A DNA stretch of 64,000 bases. It comes from Kalmusia sp. IMI 367209. Taxonomy: Eukaryota; Ascomycota; Dothideomycetes; Pleosporales; Didymosphaeriaceae. Shown piece by piece: positions 12,852 through 23,629 of the stretch (position 1 is its first letter; every line of letters starts with the position of its first letter). The notes below the pieces were generated by a model, which worked only from the letters and a program-made list of their open reading frames with translations, was not told where the DNA came from and did no database searches. The translations under genes were made by a program, and so were the position numbers. The DNA is taken from NCBI GenBank assembly GCA_027946365.1, contig JAPEUQ010000009.1, positions 1,488,001 to 1,552,000 on the forward strand. Reading direction: 5' to 3'.

Positions 12852-14211
12852 ATGTCTTCCGGAAAAAACCGTCACTCTCAACACCGGCCACAAGATCCCG
12901 TATGTCTCCGCACTGATTTTCTCGACTCCGCCGGCGCGAACGCTGACGATTGTCTCCACCACAGGCAGTTAGGATACGGCACATGGCAAGCAGGCCCAGG
13001 TGAGGTTGGAAATGGCGTCTATGAAGCCTTGAAGATTGGCTACCGCCACCTCGTAAGTGATGCCAGTCAGTGCTTCTGTGGACCGCAGCTGACTATACTC
13101 TCTCAACAGGATCTCGCGAAGATGTACGTACGAGAGTCCACCATCACCGCCCTCTAGCCTCACCACAATCTCCCTCGCTGCAACACAAGACATTCCAGAC
13201 CACGCGCGAATTGGGCTGTAATGCCCCTCGGTGGGGTGGTGGGGTAGCTACTGGAGCTATGGCCCTCATTCATCCGGAAGAACTCGCTGACTAGATGTTC
13301 CGCCAATCACAGCTACGAAAATCAAAAAGAAGTCGCTCAGGGCCTCAAGCGCGCCTTCAAGGACATTCCTGGCCTCAAGCGCGAGGACATCTTCATCACG
13401 TCGAAGCTCTGGAACACGCAGCATGACCCTGCCACTGTTGAGGCTGCGCTCGACGATACCCTTGCTGAGCTTGAGCTTGACTACCTTGTATGCCAACCGA
13501 GTACAGCTCTAAGACATAGCTAACGATGCTAATTCTAGGATCTCTACCTCATTCACTGGCCTGTGAACTTCGGTCCAGGCAAGGACCCCCACTCTGACCT
13601 CTTCCCTGCGACATCCGACCCCAACGAAGTGTACATCGACAACTCTGTCCCCAACAGTGAGACATGGAAGGCCGTCCATGCGCTACCCAAGAGCAAGGCT
13701 CGCTCCACCGGTGTATCCAAATTTCACCGCCAAGACCCTCAAGGAGCTGGTTGACAAGACCGGTCTCGTGCCCGCCGTGAACCAGATCGAGCGCCATCCC
13801 ATCCTCCCCAGCGACGAGCTGATCGCCTACGCCAAGGAGAAGAACATCCACATCACCGCATACTCTGCATTCGGTAACAACTTCTTCGACATCCCGCTAC
13901 TCATCACACGCCCTGAGGTCAAGGCTATTGCTGAGAAGAAGGGTGCTACTCCTGCTCAGGTCATCTTGGCTTGGAGTCAGATTGGCGGACACTCCGTCAT
14001 TCCTAAGTCGGTCACCGCTTCGCGTATCGCGGAGAACTTCAAGGAGATCGAGCTTGACGATGAGGACATCAAGGCGATCAAGAAGTTCTCCGATGAGCAC
14101 CAGGGCCGGAGGAGGTACAATGTTCCCTACACGGCGAACAAGCCGCGTTGGAGCATCAACATCTTCGATGAACCCGAGGAGCAGGAAGCACCCAACAAGA
14201 GCATCATCTAA
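12852..14211 (+). CDS. Aldo-keto reductase, GCY1/glycerol-dehydrogenase-like (two frameshifts)
   Basis: Five exons (12852-12899, 12965-13052, 13110-13123, 13313-13487, 13539-14211) would encode 331 aa after removing one base at each of two homopolymer sites. Exon 3 is a 14-nt micro-exon that supplies the active-site Asp and, across the junction, the catalytic Tyr in [28 protein letters not shown] holds the active-site His, and [18 protein letters not shown] is the NADPH-binding motif. Cytosolic NADPH-dependent reduction of aldehydes or sugars to alcohols is the family role; glyceraldehyde/glycerol or xylose are plausible substrates. As given, the frame breaks in the A6 run at 12863-12868 and again at AAATTT 13719-13724. 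Confidence 0.83.
12863..12868 (+). other. Frameshift in A6 run near AKR start
   Basis: The ATG frame reads MSSGKN and then loses the family sequence. With five A it continues as [12 protein letters not shown] and splices in phase into [10 protein letters not shown]. No alternative in-frame ATG lies just upstream. Confidence 0.8.
13719..13724 (+). other. Frameshift at AAATTT in AKR last exon
   Basis: The frame [10 protein letters not shown] ends here and [15 protein letters not shown] continues one base out of phase. Removing one A or T restores both sides. Confidence 0.82.
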
Positions 14212-14669
14212 ACGAAAGTGCTCGAGCTTGTCTGAAGTCAGACGTTTGTAGTATTTCGACAGACAGTCGGAGCGGGGCTCTTGCCTGCTATAGGCGTTGA
14301 CCTTTTACACATAGTCGTGAATAGACAAAAATGATATTCATTCAACACCATAAAACGATGAATCGCCAGTATCATTTAACATTGCGACTTTGCAAGTCAA
14401 TCATACTATAATGAAAAATGTGCAAGAATCTTTGCGTGGTCAAGAAACCAAGACTTTGCCGACCTTCCTTTTCAAGTAATCCACAGCGCTAGATGCGGGC
14501 CTTCCGCGTAATTGATTGGCTACGCATGCGAACACCATGACTTCCCTGCGATGTCGCAATCGCCTCACGAATCACGCTCACAAACTCGATAGTATATAAA
14601 GCTTCCAAAGATCTAATATGCATAGCTATTTTTGCAGAAATTCTCCAAGCCATCGGCTTGGCATCCACA
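14212..14669. promoter_or_regulatory. Intergenic with TATA box for UNC93-type transporter
   Basis: About 460 bp. TATATAAA is at 14593-14600, 70 bp before the ATG at 14670. The rest is AT-rich without a clear element. Confidence 0.45.
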
Positions 14670-16341
14670 ATGGCCACCCCGGACGTAGCAAAACATCCCT
14701 CCCTCGAAGACACTTCCCTCCCTACATCAAATGCTCCATCAACTCACGAAGTCCCTCGAAAATGGTACCGCTCCAGTCTCTTCAATGCCTTCGTCATCGG
14801 CGGAGTCGGCTTCATGGCACCCGGTCTGTGGAACGCGATGAACGACCTTGGAGCAGCAGGCGCACTTGATCCATACCTCGTGAACGCTGCAAATGCTTTG
14901 GTATTCGGTATTATGGGGATTTTGTGCCTGTTTGGCGCATCTATTGCGAATAGGATTGGGTTGGCGAATACGCTGTTCTTGGGCGCTGTGGGATATCCGC
15001 TGTATTCGGGTAGGTGTTGGCTAGCGACATGGTGGATGCTTTGCTAATGTTTTGTGTAGCGGGCCTGTACTGCAACAATCGCTTCGGAAATGTCTGGTTT
15101 GTGCTTGTGGGCGCGGTCGCGTGCGGTTTTAGTGCTGGGCTGTTCTGGGTGTCTGAAGGTAAGTCTTTCTACCCAGTATTCGTCGGTTGTATTGTGAACC
15201 TTCATTCTACCTGGGCCATAGCGTAACCTTAGACTTTTGGCGGTATTCTAATTTTCGATCAGGTGCTGTCGCTCTGGGCTATCCTGAACCCGGGAAACGA
15301 GGCAAATGTAAGTCGCACCCGGATGAATATATCATCCCAGTTCAGCTCTAACATATTTCTCGGTTACTAGACATGAATATTTGGTTGTGGTTTCGTACTG
15401 GAGGTCCATTGATCGGTGGCGCCATCGTCCTAGCACTGAACAATGACGCAGCCGCAAAGAAGAAGGGAAAGGTTGGATACCACACCTACCTTGTCTTCAT
15501 CGCCTTGCAGTGTATCGCCTGTCCGCTCGCTCTTGCACTCAGTCCTCCACACAAAGTGCAGAGAAGCGATGGCTCCAAAGTTATTATCAAAGCGGAAAAA
15601 ACGTTCAAGGGTGAACTGCTCGCATTATGGCGCGCATCCAAACGAAAGGACATTTTACTCTTGCTCCCGGTTTTCTACGCCGCATATTTTAATCAGTACT
15701 CCGGGAACTTCAAGACTTACTATTTTGGCATCAGGGCGAGAGCGCTCATAGGTTTCGTTGGCAACTTTGGTACTTTGTTGTCATCCCAGCTGATCAGCCT
15801 ATTTCTGGACTACAAGAAGCTTACCGTCAAGAAGCGCATCACTTATGGCTTCTACTACGTTATAGTCTTGCATGTAATCGCCTGGATCTACGGCTGGGTC
15901 ATCCAGGAAAAATACACTCGCCACCCGCCTTCGATGGACTGGGAAGATTCCGGCTTCACCGAGGGCTTTTTCGTCATCATTCTCTGGGACTTTGCGAGGC
16001 AGTCGTTGCAGAATTGGCTCTATTATTTGCTTGCGACCAAGACAGATAACATATCCGAGCTAAGTCGATTCTCGGGGATATTGAGGGGTCAAGAGAGTTT
16101 CGGGCAGGCAGTATCGTATGGGCTGAATACGAAGAAATGGAAGGGTGGAAGGGTGCCATTGGCTGTCAATACTATCTTACTGGGGTTGGCGGTGTATCCA
16201 ACGTGGCTGGTTGTCAAAGATCATGTTCCTGTCGAGGCGGCGGATGGGGTTGCTGACGAAGGTACGATTGAGCGGGTGCCAACATTGGAAGACAAAACGA
16301 TATTCGCGAAAGGGGAAGCTGTTGGCGGGAAGAACGTGTAG
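14670..16341 (+). CDS. UNC93-like major facilitator membrane protein
   Basis: Four exons (14670-15009, 15060-15158, 15263-15307, 15371-16341) make 484 aa. After a polar N-terminus the protein is a series of hydrophobic helices. NAFVIGGVGFMAPGLWNAMN, PYLVNAANALVFGIMG and PGKRGKYMNIWLWFRTGGPL are typical of the fungal DUF895/UNC93 branch of the MFS. A cytosolic loop around the middle (HKVQRSDGSK) and a C-terminal acidic tail complete it. Substrates of this family are unknown in fungi; plasma membrane or vacuole is plausible. Exon 3 is 45 nt. It follows the AKR on the same strand with its own TATA box. Confidence 0.85.
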
Positions 16342-17195
16342 ATTGATGTACACGAAGAGAGGGGAGCGCGTTGGCTGATTCTATTTGGCTGACTAAACCC
16401 TATTTTCAACAGTTGTCATCCGCTATGACTTCACTCTATTTCTATAACGCATATAGTTTTACAACGAGTGCTCTCGCACCTCGAATTAATATTTCACATC
16501 TAGGACACTAGTGGAAATGCTTGTGCATGCTTAACGCTGAAGTTGCCGAGCTTGTGCATTCCAGAACGTTGACGACGATTCTTCTCATGCGACAGGGCAT
16601 ACTGACAAGCTTCGGTTTCAACACACTGGCGCTTAAAATAAGCAACATATTATTTGCTACTAACCCATTCGAGCTATTCTTCGAGCGACAATCTCGTTCA
16701 GCATATCGTACCCACGTTCCACGGGCTGCGCTCAGACCACTCGCGACGCGTAAGCTGTGGAGCGCCTTCATGCCTTCGGAGACGAAACACCTTTTCTGGC
16801 CAATCCATATTCCCGAAGTCCACAGAACGCCACAAAGATCGAAACACTTGCTGGATGAAGGTAGTTGTCAGAAGCTGGCGAAACGCCCTACGTGCGTATA
16901 GCTTAGCATTCTCGGTAAGAGCTAAAGAATGCACACGCAGCACTTTTCCGTGGCCTTTGTCCCACCATGGCCGTAGAGGTTTCTAGCCACGTCACTTCTG
17001 ATGAGAAGGTATGCGAGGCCTTATAGTTCCGATGGGTGCGGGTAGTATATAGATGACAAGTGAAGGCTTCAGAATAAGAACATCATCGACTTCGTCTTCC
17101 ACTCATTTCGCATTGTACGAACTCGAGCTCACTTACAGTCACTCCTTCTTATCAGGCTCTTATTTCCACAAAATCGTTCTTACCGTTCGCTCATC
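16342..17195. other. Intergenic, no supported gene
   Basis: About 850 bp. Open frames up to 126 codons lack motifs. A TATA-like GTATATAG lies near 17045, upstream of the proline-rich protein gene, and the 100 bp before its ATG is pyrimidine-rich. Confidence 0.4.
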
Positions 17196-17783
17196 ATGGT
17201 CAATTTTACCCGCATTGCATGTGCGCTGGCCATCACCACTATCGCCTCAACTCAATCACTTGCATCTGAGCAACAAAGCAGCACATCGACCCGTCTCCCC
17301 CCGAATGGAATTGCCAAAAGCTCAGGCCACCCGTCATACCCGTCCGGTTCTCTCCCACCTCAACCTAGTGGTCAAACTGGGTTCCCTTCGCCCCCATCTA
17401 GCCCCCTACCGCCGCTACCCAGCGGCACTGCCCTGCCGAGCGGAATTGCAAAGAAGCAACAAAGCGGACGCCTGAGTGTGGAAAATAATTCTGGTGCTCC
17501 CCCATCAAGGCTTTCTCCTTCAAGTCCGCCGCCCGGTGGTTCTCCGAGCGCTACGAGAAGAGCAAATGGAATCAACCGCCATTGAAAACGCTCCCGCTGT
17601 TCCGTCCAATGCACGTCCAAGTAGTACCCCGCCAGAGGAACCTTCAAATCAGGGGAACCTTCAAATGCGCATCTTCCAGGACCGTTGCCACCAGGCGCTT
17701 CGTTCGAGCGCACTGCCAGCGAGCTTCCGCCTTCTGGTGCATTTACCTTCGGTGATGCTGCTCCGACTGCTCTAAACAAGTAG
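17196..17783 (+). CDS. Secreted Pro/Ser-rich low-complexity protein, probably frame-disrupted
   Basis: The ATG at 17196 starts a signal peptide (MVNFTRIACALAITTIA) followed by a Pro/Ser/Gly-rich chain with PSGIAK-like repeats. The first frame stops at 17583-17585 after 129 codons. Beyond it the same composition continues: ENAPAVPSNARPSSTPPEEP lies in the next frame, and then LPGPLPPGASFERTASELPP, back in the first frame, runs to a TAG at 17781-17783. One inserted base near 17550-17570 and one deleted G near 17652 would join all three. Either this is a roughly 195-aa gene with two compensating indels or the true protein ends at 129 aa. Function unknown; a cell-wall or secreted role is inferred. 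Confidence 0.55.
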
Positions 17784-18635
17784 ACTTGCTCGGGATCGTA
17801 CTCTTTGAACAGATCTCTTTTTCGAAATCACTTGCAACACATTCACTGCAAAACTTATGGGGTGCATTATTCACTTTTTCATTGTACATATTCGACTGGG
17901 CATTGGCGTTTGAAGACGGAAGACGGCACCGGGGATTACTGCCCGGCTTCCGCATTCTGACCTTCTCTATATATAGCGAATCACTTCGGAAAAAGGGTTC
18001 TGATCTGTATGAATAGCGCCTCGCAATAGATAGGCCTTTAGTTCGAACGATCCTGAAGTATTGATCGATCGCAATGCTTGGACTTTCCAAATATTACCCT
18101 AGTCCTGGAATAGATGCCGAGACCTTACTCACAATTATGACGTCTCTGCAGTTCATCTGATCAGTAAGCCAGCCCTATGTGCATGCGCGGAAACTATTCC
18201 CGTTCCGATGACCGACTCCATATACCACCAAGCCTTCAAACTCGGACTTAAGCCTTGCACAATGAACGCTAGTGCTAGTCGCTTTTCAGTGTAGCGCCTC
18301 GCAAAACACCTGGAGACCTAACAGGTGTGACCGCGCTAACCGCATGTAGAAGCATTTTGCGCCCTGAACATCAACTCTTGCATCGTGAATAGCTGGAACT
18401 CTGTCTTCATCGAGACAAATGTAGTGTTTCTGTCTCGTCCTCGAGGAGTTAAAAGCCTATCTCCATCGACGTAGCTTGTCTCTCCGCTGACCATCGGCGG
18501 TATGGACGCGGCTGTGCACGAAGGCGTACAGTATATAAAGCAGTAGGTTGGCGTAGAAAGAAGACATCAAATCACAAGAACAATACAATTCATCAGACGT
18601 TCCACATCAACCCTTTCTCAACCAATCACCTCAAG
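17784..18635. promoter_or_regulatory. Intergenic with strong TATA box for second AKR
   Basis: About 850 bp. TATATAAA is at 18532-18539, about 97 bp before the ATG at 18636, and is followed by a CA-rich leader, the layout of a highly expressed or inducible fungal gene. Confidence 0.5.
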
Positions 18636-19724
18636 ATGTCTCCCAACTTCCCTCAGCGCAAGATCGGAGACGCTTCCGTCTCCGCCCTCGGCCTAGGCTG
18701 CATGGGCATGTCTACCGGCGCCTTGACAGGCGAAAAGCGCGACATGGAAGAAATCTTCAAAACGCTTTCCACCGCTGCCGACATCGGTATGACCTTCTGG
18801 GACACCAGCGATTTCTACTTGGACAACGAGGAACTTCTCGGGAAGTGGTTCCATCAGACAGGCCGTCGTAACGAGATCTTCCTCGCAACCAAGTTCGGAT
18901 GCAAGCATGGCCCTGGAGGCTTCACAGATGTGCAGGTGAACGGAAGCCCAGAATACGTGCGGGAGGCGTGCGAGAAAAGCTTGAAAACTCTGGGCGTGGA
19001 GTACATTGATCTATACTACTGTCACCGAATCGATCCCAAAACACCGATTGAGAAGACTGTGGCCGCGATGGCTGAGCTAAAGAAGGAAGGCAAGATCCGC
19101 CATCTGGGCTTGTCAGAATGTTCTGCACGGACGCTGGAGAGGGCGTGCAAAGTGCACAAGATCGATGCGGTGCAGATGGAATTCTCGCCGTTTGCCTTGG
19201 ACATCGAAGACCTTGGCTTCTTGAAGGTGGCTCGTGAGCTCGGCGTCAAGATCGTTGCATATTCGCCGCTAGGACGCGGTTTTCTGTCCGGCACAATCAA
19301 GAGCAGAGCTGACCTCGGGGAGAATGATATTAGGGCGCGTGTGCATCCTCGCTTCTCGGAGGAGAACTTCCCTGGCAACGTCAAGCTGGTCGAAATCTTC
19401 GAAGATATTGCGAGGGAGAAGGGAAGTACGACTGGGCAGGTGGCTTTGGCTTGGGTACTTGCTCAAGGTGATGGTAAGTGCTTCAAAAGTATTCGAAACA
19501 ACTTTCGCTAATAGGAATGTGCAGACTTCATTCCGATTCCTGGGACTAAGCGTGTCAAGTACTTGCTAGACAATGCTGGGGCAGTGAAGGTGCATTTTAC
19601 CGACGAGGACGAGAAGAGAGTGCGGAAGGGTTTGGATGCAATTGGGGGTGCGAAGGGCTCTAGGTACCCTGAAGCTATCCTTGCGGGGTGCTTTGGAGAT
19701 AGCCCTGAGCTCGATAGCGCATAA
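18636..19724 (+). CDS. Aldo/keto reductase, AKR13-like
   Basis: Exons 18636-19473 and 19525-19724 join to 345 aa. The opening VSALGLGCMGMSTGAL, the FWDTSDFYLDNEELLGKWF segment with the active-site Asp and Tyr, YIDLYYCHRIDP with the His, and VAYSPLGRGFLSG followed by IPIPGTKRVKYLLDNAGAV for NADPH are all family signatures. These enzymes reduce aldehydes and ketones in the cytosol; fungal members serve aldehyde detoxification or plant-derived substrates. The intron removes an in-frame stop. It is not closely related to the AKR at 12852, being from a different subfamily. Confidence 0.88.
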
Positions 19725-20000
19725 GAGTGTCCGGGACGATGGGCTTGTATTAGGTAAAGGTGTTGAATAGCGCATCGTGCCTGCTGTTCAATATGTACGG
19801 GAAGCGTAAAGTGAGAGAAAAGGTAATCGAGCTCTTCTGGCTGGTGCGATGTTAGGCTAGCGCATCTTATAGTTTGGAAAGCGCGTTTGTTGAGCTGGTA
19901 GTACCAGCGTTCCTTCCTACCCATTGTTATTTAAACTGATCGCTGCCTTCTCTTCTCCTTTCCCTCCTCAACATCATTATTGCGTGTCTCTTTTCCAGCT
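19725..20000. other. Intergenic before minisatellite
   Basis: The AKR 3' region. It grades into a pyrimidine-rich stretch (about 19940-20000) just before the tandem repeat. No gene seen. Confidence 0.4.
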
Positions 20001-20250
20001 ATCCATCCGTTTACATAGCTGATCATTCGCTCAATGCTGATTATTCGCTTAATGCTGATTATTCGCTCAATGTTTCAATCCATCCGTTCACATAGCTATG
20101 CATTCACTCAATATTCTAATCCATCCGTTTACATAGCTGAGCATTCACTTAATGTTCTAATCCATCCGTTTACATAGCTAAGCATTCGCTCAATGTTCCA
20201 ATCCATCCGTTTACATAGCTAAGCATTCGCTCAATGTTCTAATCCATCCA
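20001..20250. repeat. 41-bp minisatellite with internal 18-bp repeats
   Basis: Copies of a 41-bp unit beginning ATCCATCCGTTTACATAGCT start at 20001, 20078, 20119, 20160 and 20201, with a partial copy at 20242. Spacing is exactly 41 bp except in the first copy, which is 77 bp because an 18-bp segment (GCTGATTATTCGCTTAAT and close variants) is added twice. Copies differ by only a few bases, so the array looks recent. Confidence 0.92.
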
Positions 20251-20545
20251 CAAGGTCTGGCAGAAGCTATCCTCTAGCCATCTAAATACTACTTCAGTAA
20301 TTAAGACCGGCTCTGCTACTATATCTATAGGGGCCGCTGCAGGCCTTAGAACACGCCTGTTCGATCATGCCGTTCTAGACAATAAGACTACAACACAGGA
20401 CCTTACTGTTACAAAACGTAAGATCACGGACTTCATCAAAGCGGATCGCGTCCGAATCGAAAAGCAAGAAAAGCAAATACGATACTGGCAGCAGCGTACT
20501 GAAACGGCAGAAGCGAGCCTCAATGAAAGTCAAAAGAGCCGTTAG
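20243..20545 (+). pseudogene. Possible transposon-derived ORF tail
   Basis: An open frame of 100 codons starts in the last partial minisatellite copy and ends at TAG 20543-20545. It has no ATG at its beginning. It reads like natural protein rather than random sequence: VWQKLSSSHLNTT, GAAAGLRTRLFDHAV, TVTKRKITDFI, then a charged helix EKQEKQIRYWQQRTETAEA. This resembles the C-terminal part of pogo-type DDE transposases, but I cannot prove it. The N-terminal part is missing or was replaced by the repeat. Confidence 0.35.
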
Positions 20546-22246
20546 CCTTGTCATCTCAAAGGTGCTATGATGGCCCACAGAAAAAGGCACACATAATTTC
20601 CAACCATCAGTATCACGGGAGCTCTTTTGAAATACCACACCGAGTCTGGCACTGAGGACAAGTCGGGCTATCTAGGGACATGGAGGCTGGAAAAAGTGGA
20701 CCTTCGCAGGCAGGACACGCAGACCATCGCCTTTGAGAAGGGTGCAGAAAGCCGATGACGTGAAACATGAACCTATGTCGAGGCAATCTTGCGAGTTGCC
20801 GAGAGTCTTCAAGGTTCGAAAGACAGGTAGCAACTGAGAAGCCGTTCAGGAAAATGGTGCTCGCGAGAAGATATTTGGTAGCTGCCGCCACAGCCACTTA
20901 AGCGACGAGGTGACGAAGAGGGAAAAATCATGGCAACTGGAAGTTGGCCATTGATGTAATTATGTTGTGTATCATTGTACCAGATTTGCAGTGGAAGGTG
21001 TAGTAGCCGAAAAGAATAGTAAATGATAAAATGGCAGCGGTTCCTCTCCTGCTCTGTGACTGAAGAAGGCGTGTAAAAGAGAGTAACATAAAGGGTTTGC
21101 GCTTCAGCAAGCTTAGCAGGTTGATCTAATAAGATCATCTAAGCAAGGTTCGGCGCACGCTCCAATCGAAAGTTGTTTAACTCAAACCCAAGAGAAAAGA
21201 CACAGTACGCGTACCGTCCGTTGAGGACAGGCCCATCATGGTGGCAGCCATGTTGAGTTGCAGTCCTCTCTCCGTCAATTATGTTGTGCATTCTTAGATA
21301 ACACAATACAAATATCAGAAGCGTCTACTATCATCGCCACCCACTCCAGGCATCGTAGGTCAAAGTTCTCCTGTAACGTGCTAGCCAAAAATGGTTCGGC
21401 GCATATACGAAACTGTGGGGCCCCACAGCCTGCCACATAGATATTACTTCGACCTCGGCCTGTGGTACCTCAATTTCATATCTAAACGCTCCTCCGATTC
21501 CTAGATCGCTCATTCACATTGAGACGATAACCCTTCACCAGCAAGAGGTTCTCGCTAATTCGGCTTCTGCGACCAGATGTGTCCTAAAGCTTCCATAATC
21601 CCGCGCTTCTAACCTGCTTATCATCCCTTTTCCGACGAAAAAAGCTCGATAGAAACCCCCACAATGCGTTAGACGACCTAGCCTTAAAATCTTACTTCTT
21701 CACAAACGCCACGCTACAGATTGCCCCCGTACGTTTTTCCACGAACTGCACAGTCATATTTCGATTTCTCTCCCTAGCCTGCACTCCAGAGGCCAAACAA
21801 TATCCTGGGCAATATGGGGTTGCAAGGTGATGATCGCTCATCTGACCGGGCATAGCTCGATTTGATTTTAGCCTGATTGGGGGTCGTCATATATGCTAGG
21901 ACGCCGAGAGCCTCATCAACCGCAGAGAGACCGTAGTTGGTGACACCAGTAGTACAAATCCAGATAATCAACTACACAGACCATGTCATTGATATTGACA
22001 CCGGCTTATGGGTCTGATAGCCGGCAGCGATCATCCATGGTGTTTAATCAACGACATTTGCAACCCACGAACTCTCCACATTCCACCAAGACCGAGCATA
22101 CTCCGCCTGGATATGAATGGTTATTTTGGGAATAGAGTCGTGTAACGGGTCGAGGTGATACCGGGTTATGAATTGAAGTGCAGTATAAAGGGCTTGGGGC
22201 CTGTCCGTCAGTTGCTTCTACAGCTACCGGTCATCCATTAGCAAAC
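20546..22246. promoter_or_regulatory. Long intergenic region upstream of the xylanase
   Basis: About 1.7 kb with no supported gene. A 94-codon minus frame at 20613-20897 has CPAC and CPQC pairs but nothing else to support it. TATAAA lies at 22184-22189, 58 bp before the xylanase ATG. I do not see a clear XlnR-type GGCTAAA near the start. Confidence 0.4.
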
Positions 22247-23431
22247 ATGAAGTTCGCACTCGTGTCTCTCCTCTCCGCCAGCGCTCTGGTCTCTGCTTTG
22301 CCTTTGGCGGAGCCGGAGCCTATCTTTAATGAGCGTCAAGCTGCCCAGAGCATCTCCGATGCGATGGTTGCGAAGGGAAAGAAGTATTTTGGAACATGTA
22401 AATTTCTGCCTAGGTACAAAGCGGATGCTTCTCAGCCGAGAAAGAAAGACGTTTCTCTTTCGCTCTGCTAAGAGAGAATCACCAGGTACCAGATGTCTAT
22501 TTTTTAACTTGAGCTAACTTTGTTTTAGGCACGGATCCAGGCCGTCTGAATGCGGGCTCCAATGCAGCCATCATCAAGGCGAACTTCGGTCAAGTCACTC
22601 CAGAGAACAGGTATGTACCGCCCCTCTTCCATTGACGGTTTGAAAGATCAATTAACAACCCAAAGCATGAAATGGGACGCAACCGAGTCCTCCAAAGGCA
22701 ACTTCAACTTCGGCAATGCCGATCAGACCGTCAAGTTCGCCACAGACAACAACAAGCTCATCCGCGGCCACACCACCGTCTGGCACTCGCAGCTCCCTAG
22801 CTGGGTCTCTTCCATCCGTGACAAGGCCACCCTCACGTCGGTCATGCAGAACCACATCAATACACTTCTAGGCCGCTACAAGGGCAAGATCTACGCCTGG
22901 GACGTCATCAACGAGATGTTCAACGAGGACGGCTCCTTCCGCTCGTCCGTATTCTACAACGTTCTCGGTCAGGACTTTGTTCGGATCGCTTTTGAGACGG
23001 CGAGGGCGGCCGATCCTGCTGCGAAGTTGTACATCAACGACTACAATTTGGATTCGGCTAGTAATGCGAAGACGCAGGGTATGGTGCGCAACGTCAAGTC
23101 GTGGATTGCTGCGGGTATTCCCATTGATGGTATTGGTTCGCAGGGTCACTTGACAGCGGGCCAGGGTGCGAATGCGCCAGCTGCGATGGCGGCGCTGTGC
23201 GGTGCTGCGTCTGAGTGTGCGTTGACCGAGGTCGATATTCAGAATGCGCAGCAAGCGGACTGGACGAACGTTGTCAAGGCTTGCATGGCGCAGCAGAACT
23301 GTGTCGGTATCACTGTTTGGGGTGTCCGCGACAGTGATTCTTGGAGACCTTCTGGTAACCCGCTGCTCTTCGATTCGTCTTACAAGGCGAAGACGGCGTA
23401 CAACACTGTTCTGGCTGCTATCAATGCTTAG
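22247..23431 (+). CDS. Secreted GH10 endo-beta-1,4-xylanase
   Basis: Three exons (22247-22397, 22529-22610, 22666-23431) give 332 aa. The N-terminus [19 protein letters not shown] is a signal peptide, and a short propeptide ending ERQ precedes the catalytic domain. [21 protein letters not shown] and [12 protein letters not shown] (acid/base Glu near residue 160) and ALTEVDI (nucleophile Glu near 265) are the GH10 hallmarks, and [15 protein letters not shown] closes the substrate cleft. There is no carbohydrate-binding module. It cuts the xylan backbone outside the cell. No introns beyond these two are needed, and the gene is intact. Confidence 0.96.
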
Positions 23432-23629
23432 GGAGGTCAAATAGGATCCGTTTGTATATACTAAGTCGAATGTACATACTTCTCGCATCGCGTCTAGCAA
23501 ATGCCTCCGCGTTCTTTATTTACAGTGATGTAGCAATGGTCTGGAGAGTCCACGCATCCCTATCAGATGACCTGGGTAAACCCAGTCTATGGTGCAGAGC
23601 CAAGCCTTTGAGCTAATACTGTACGTCTA

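Noticed and set aside
20613..20897. 94-codon minus-strand frame with CPAC and CPQC pairs
   Set aside because: The Cys pairs suggest a zinc ribbon, but there is no second supporting block, clear start context or neighbour exon.
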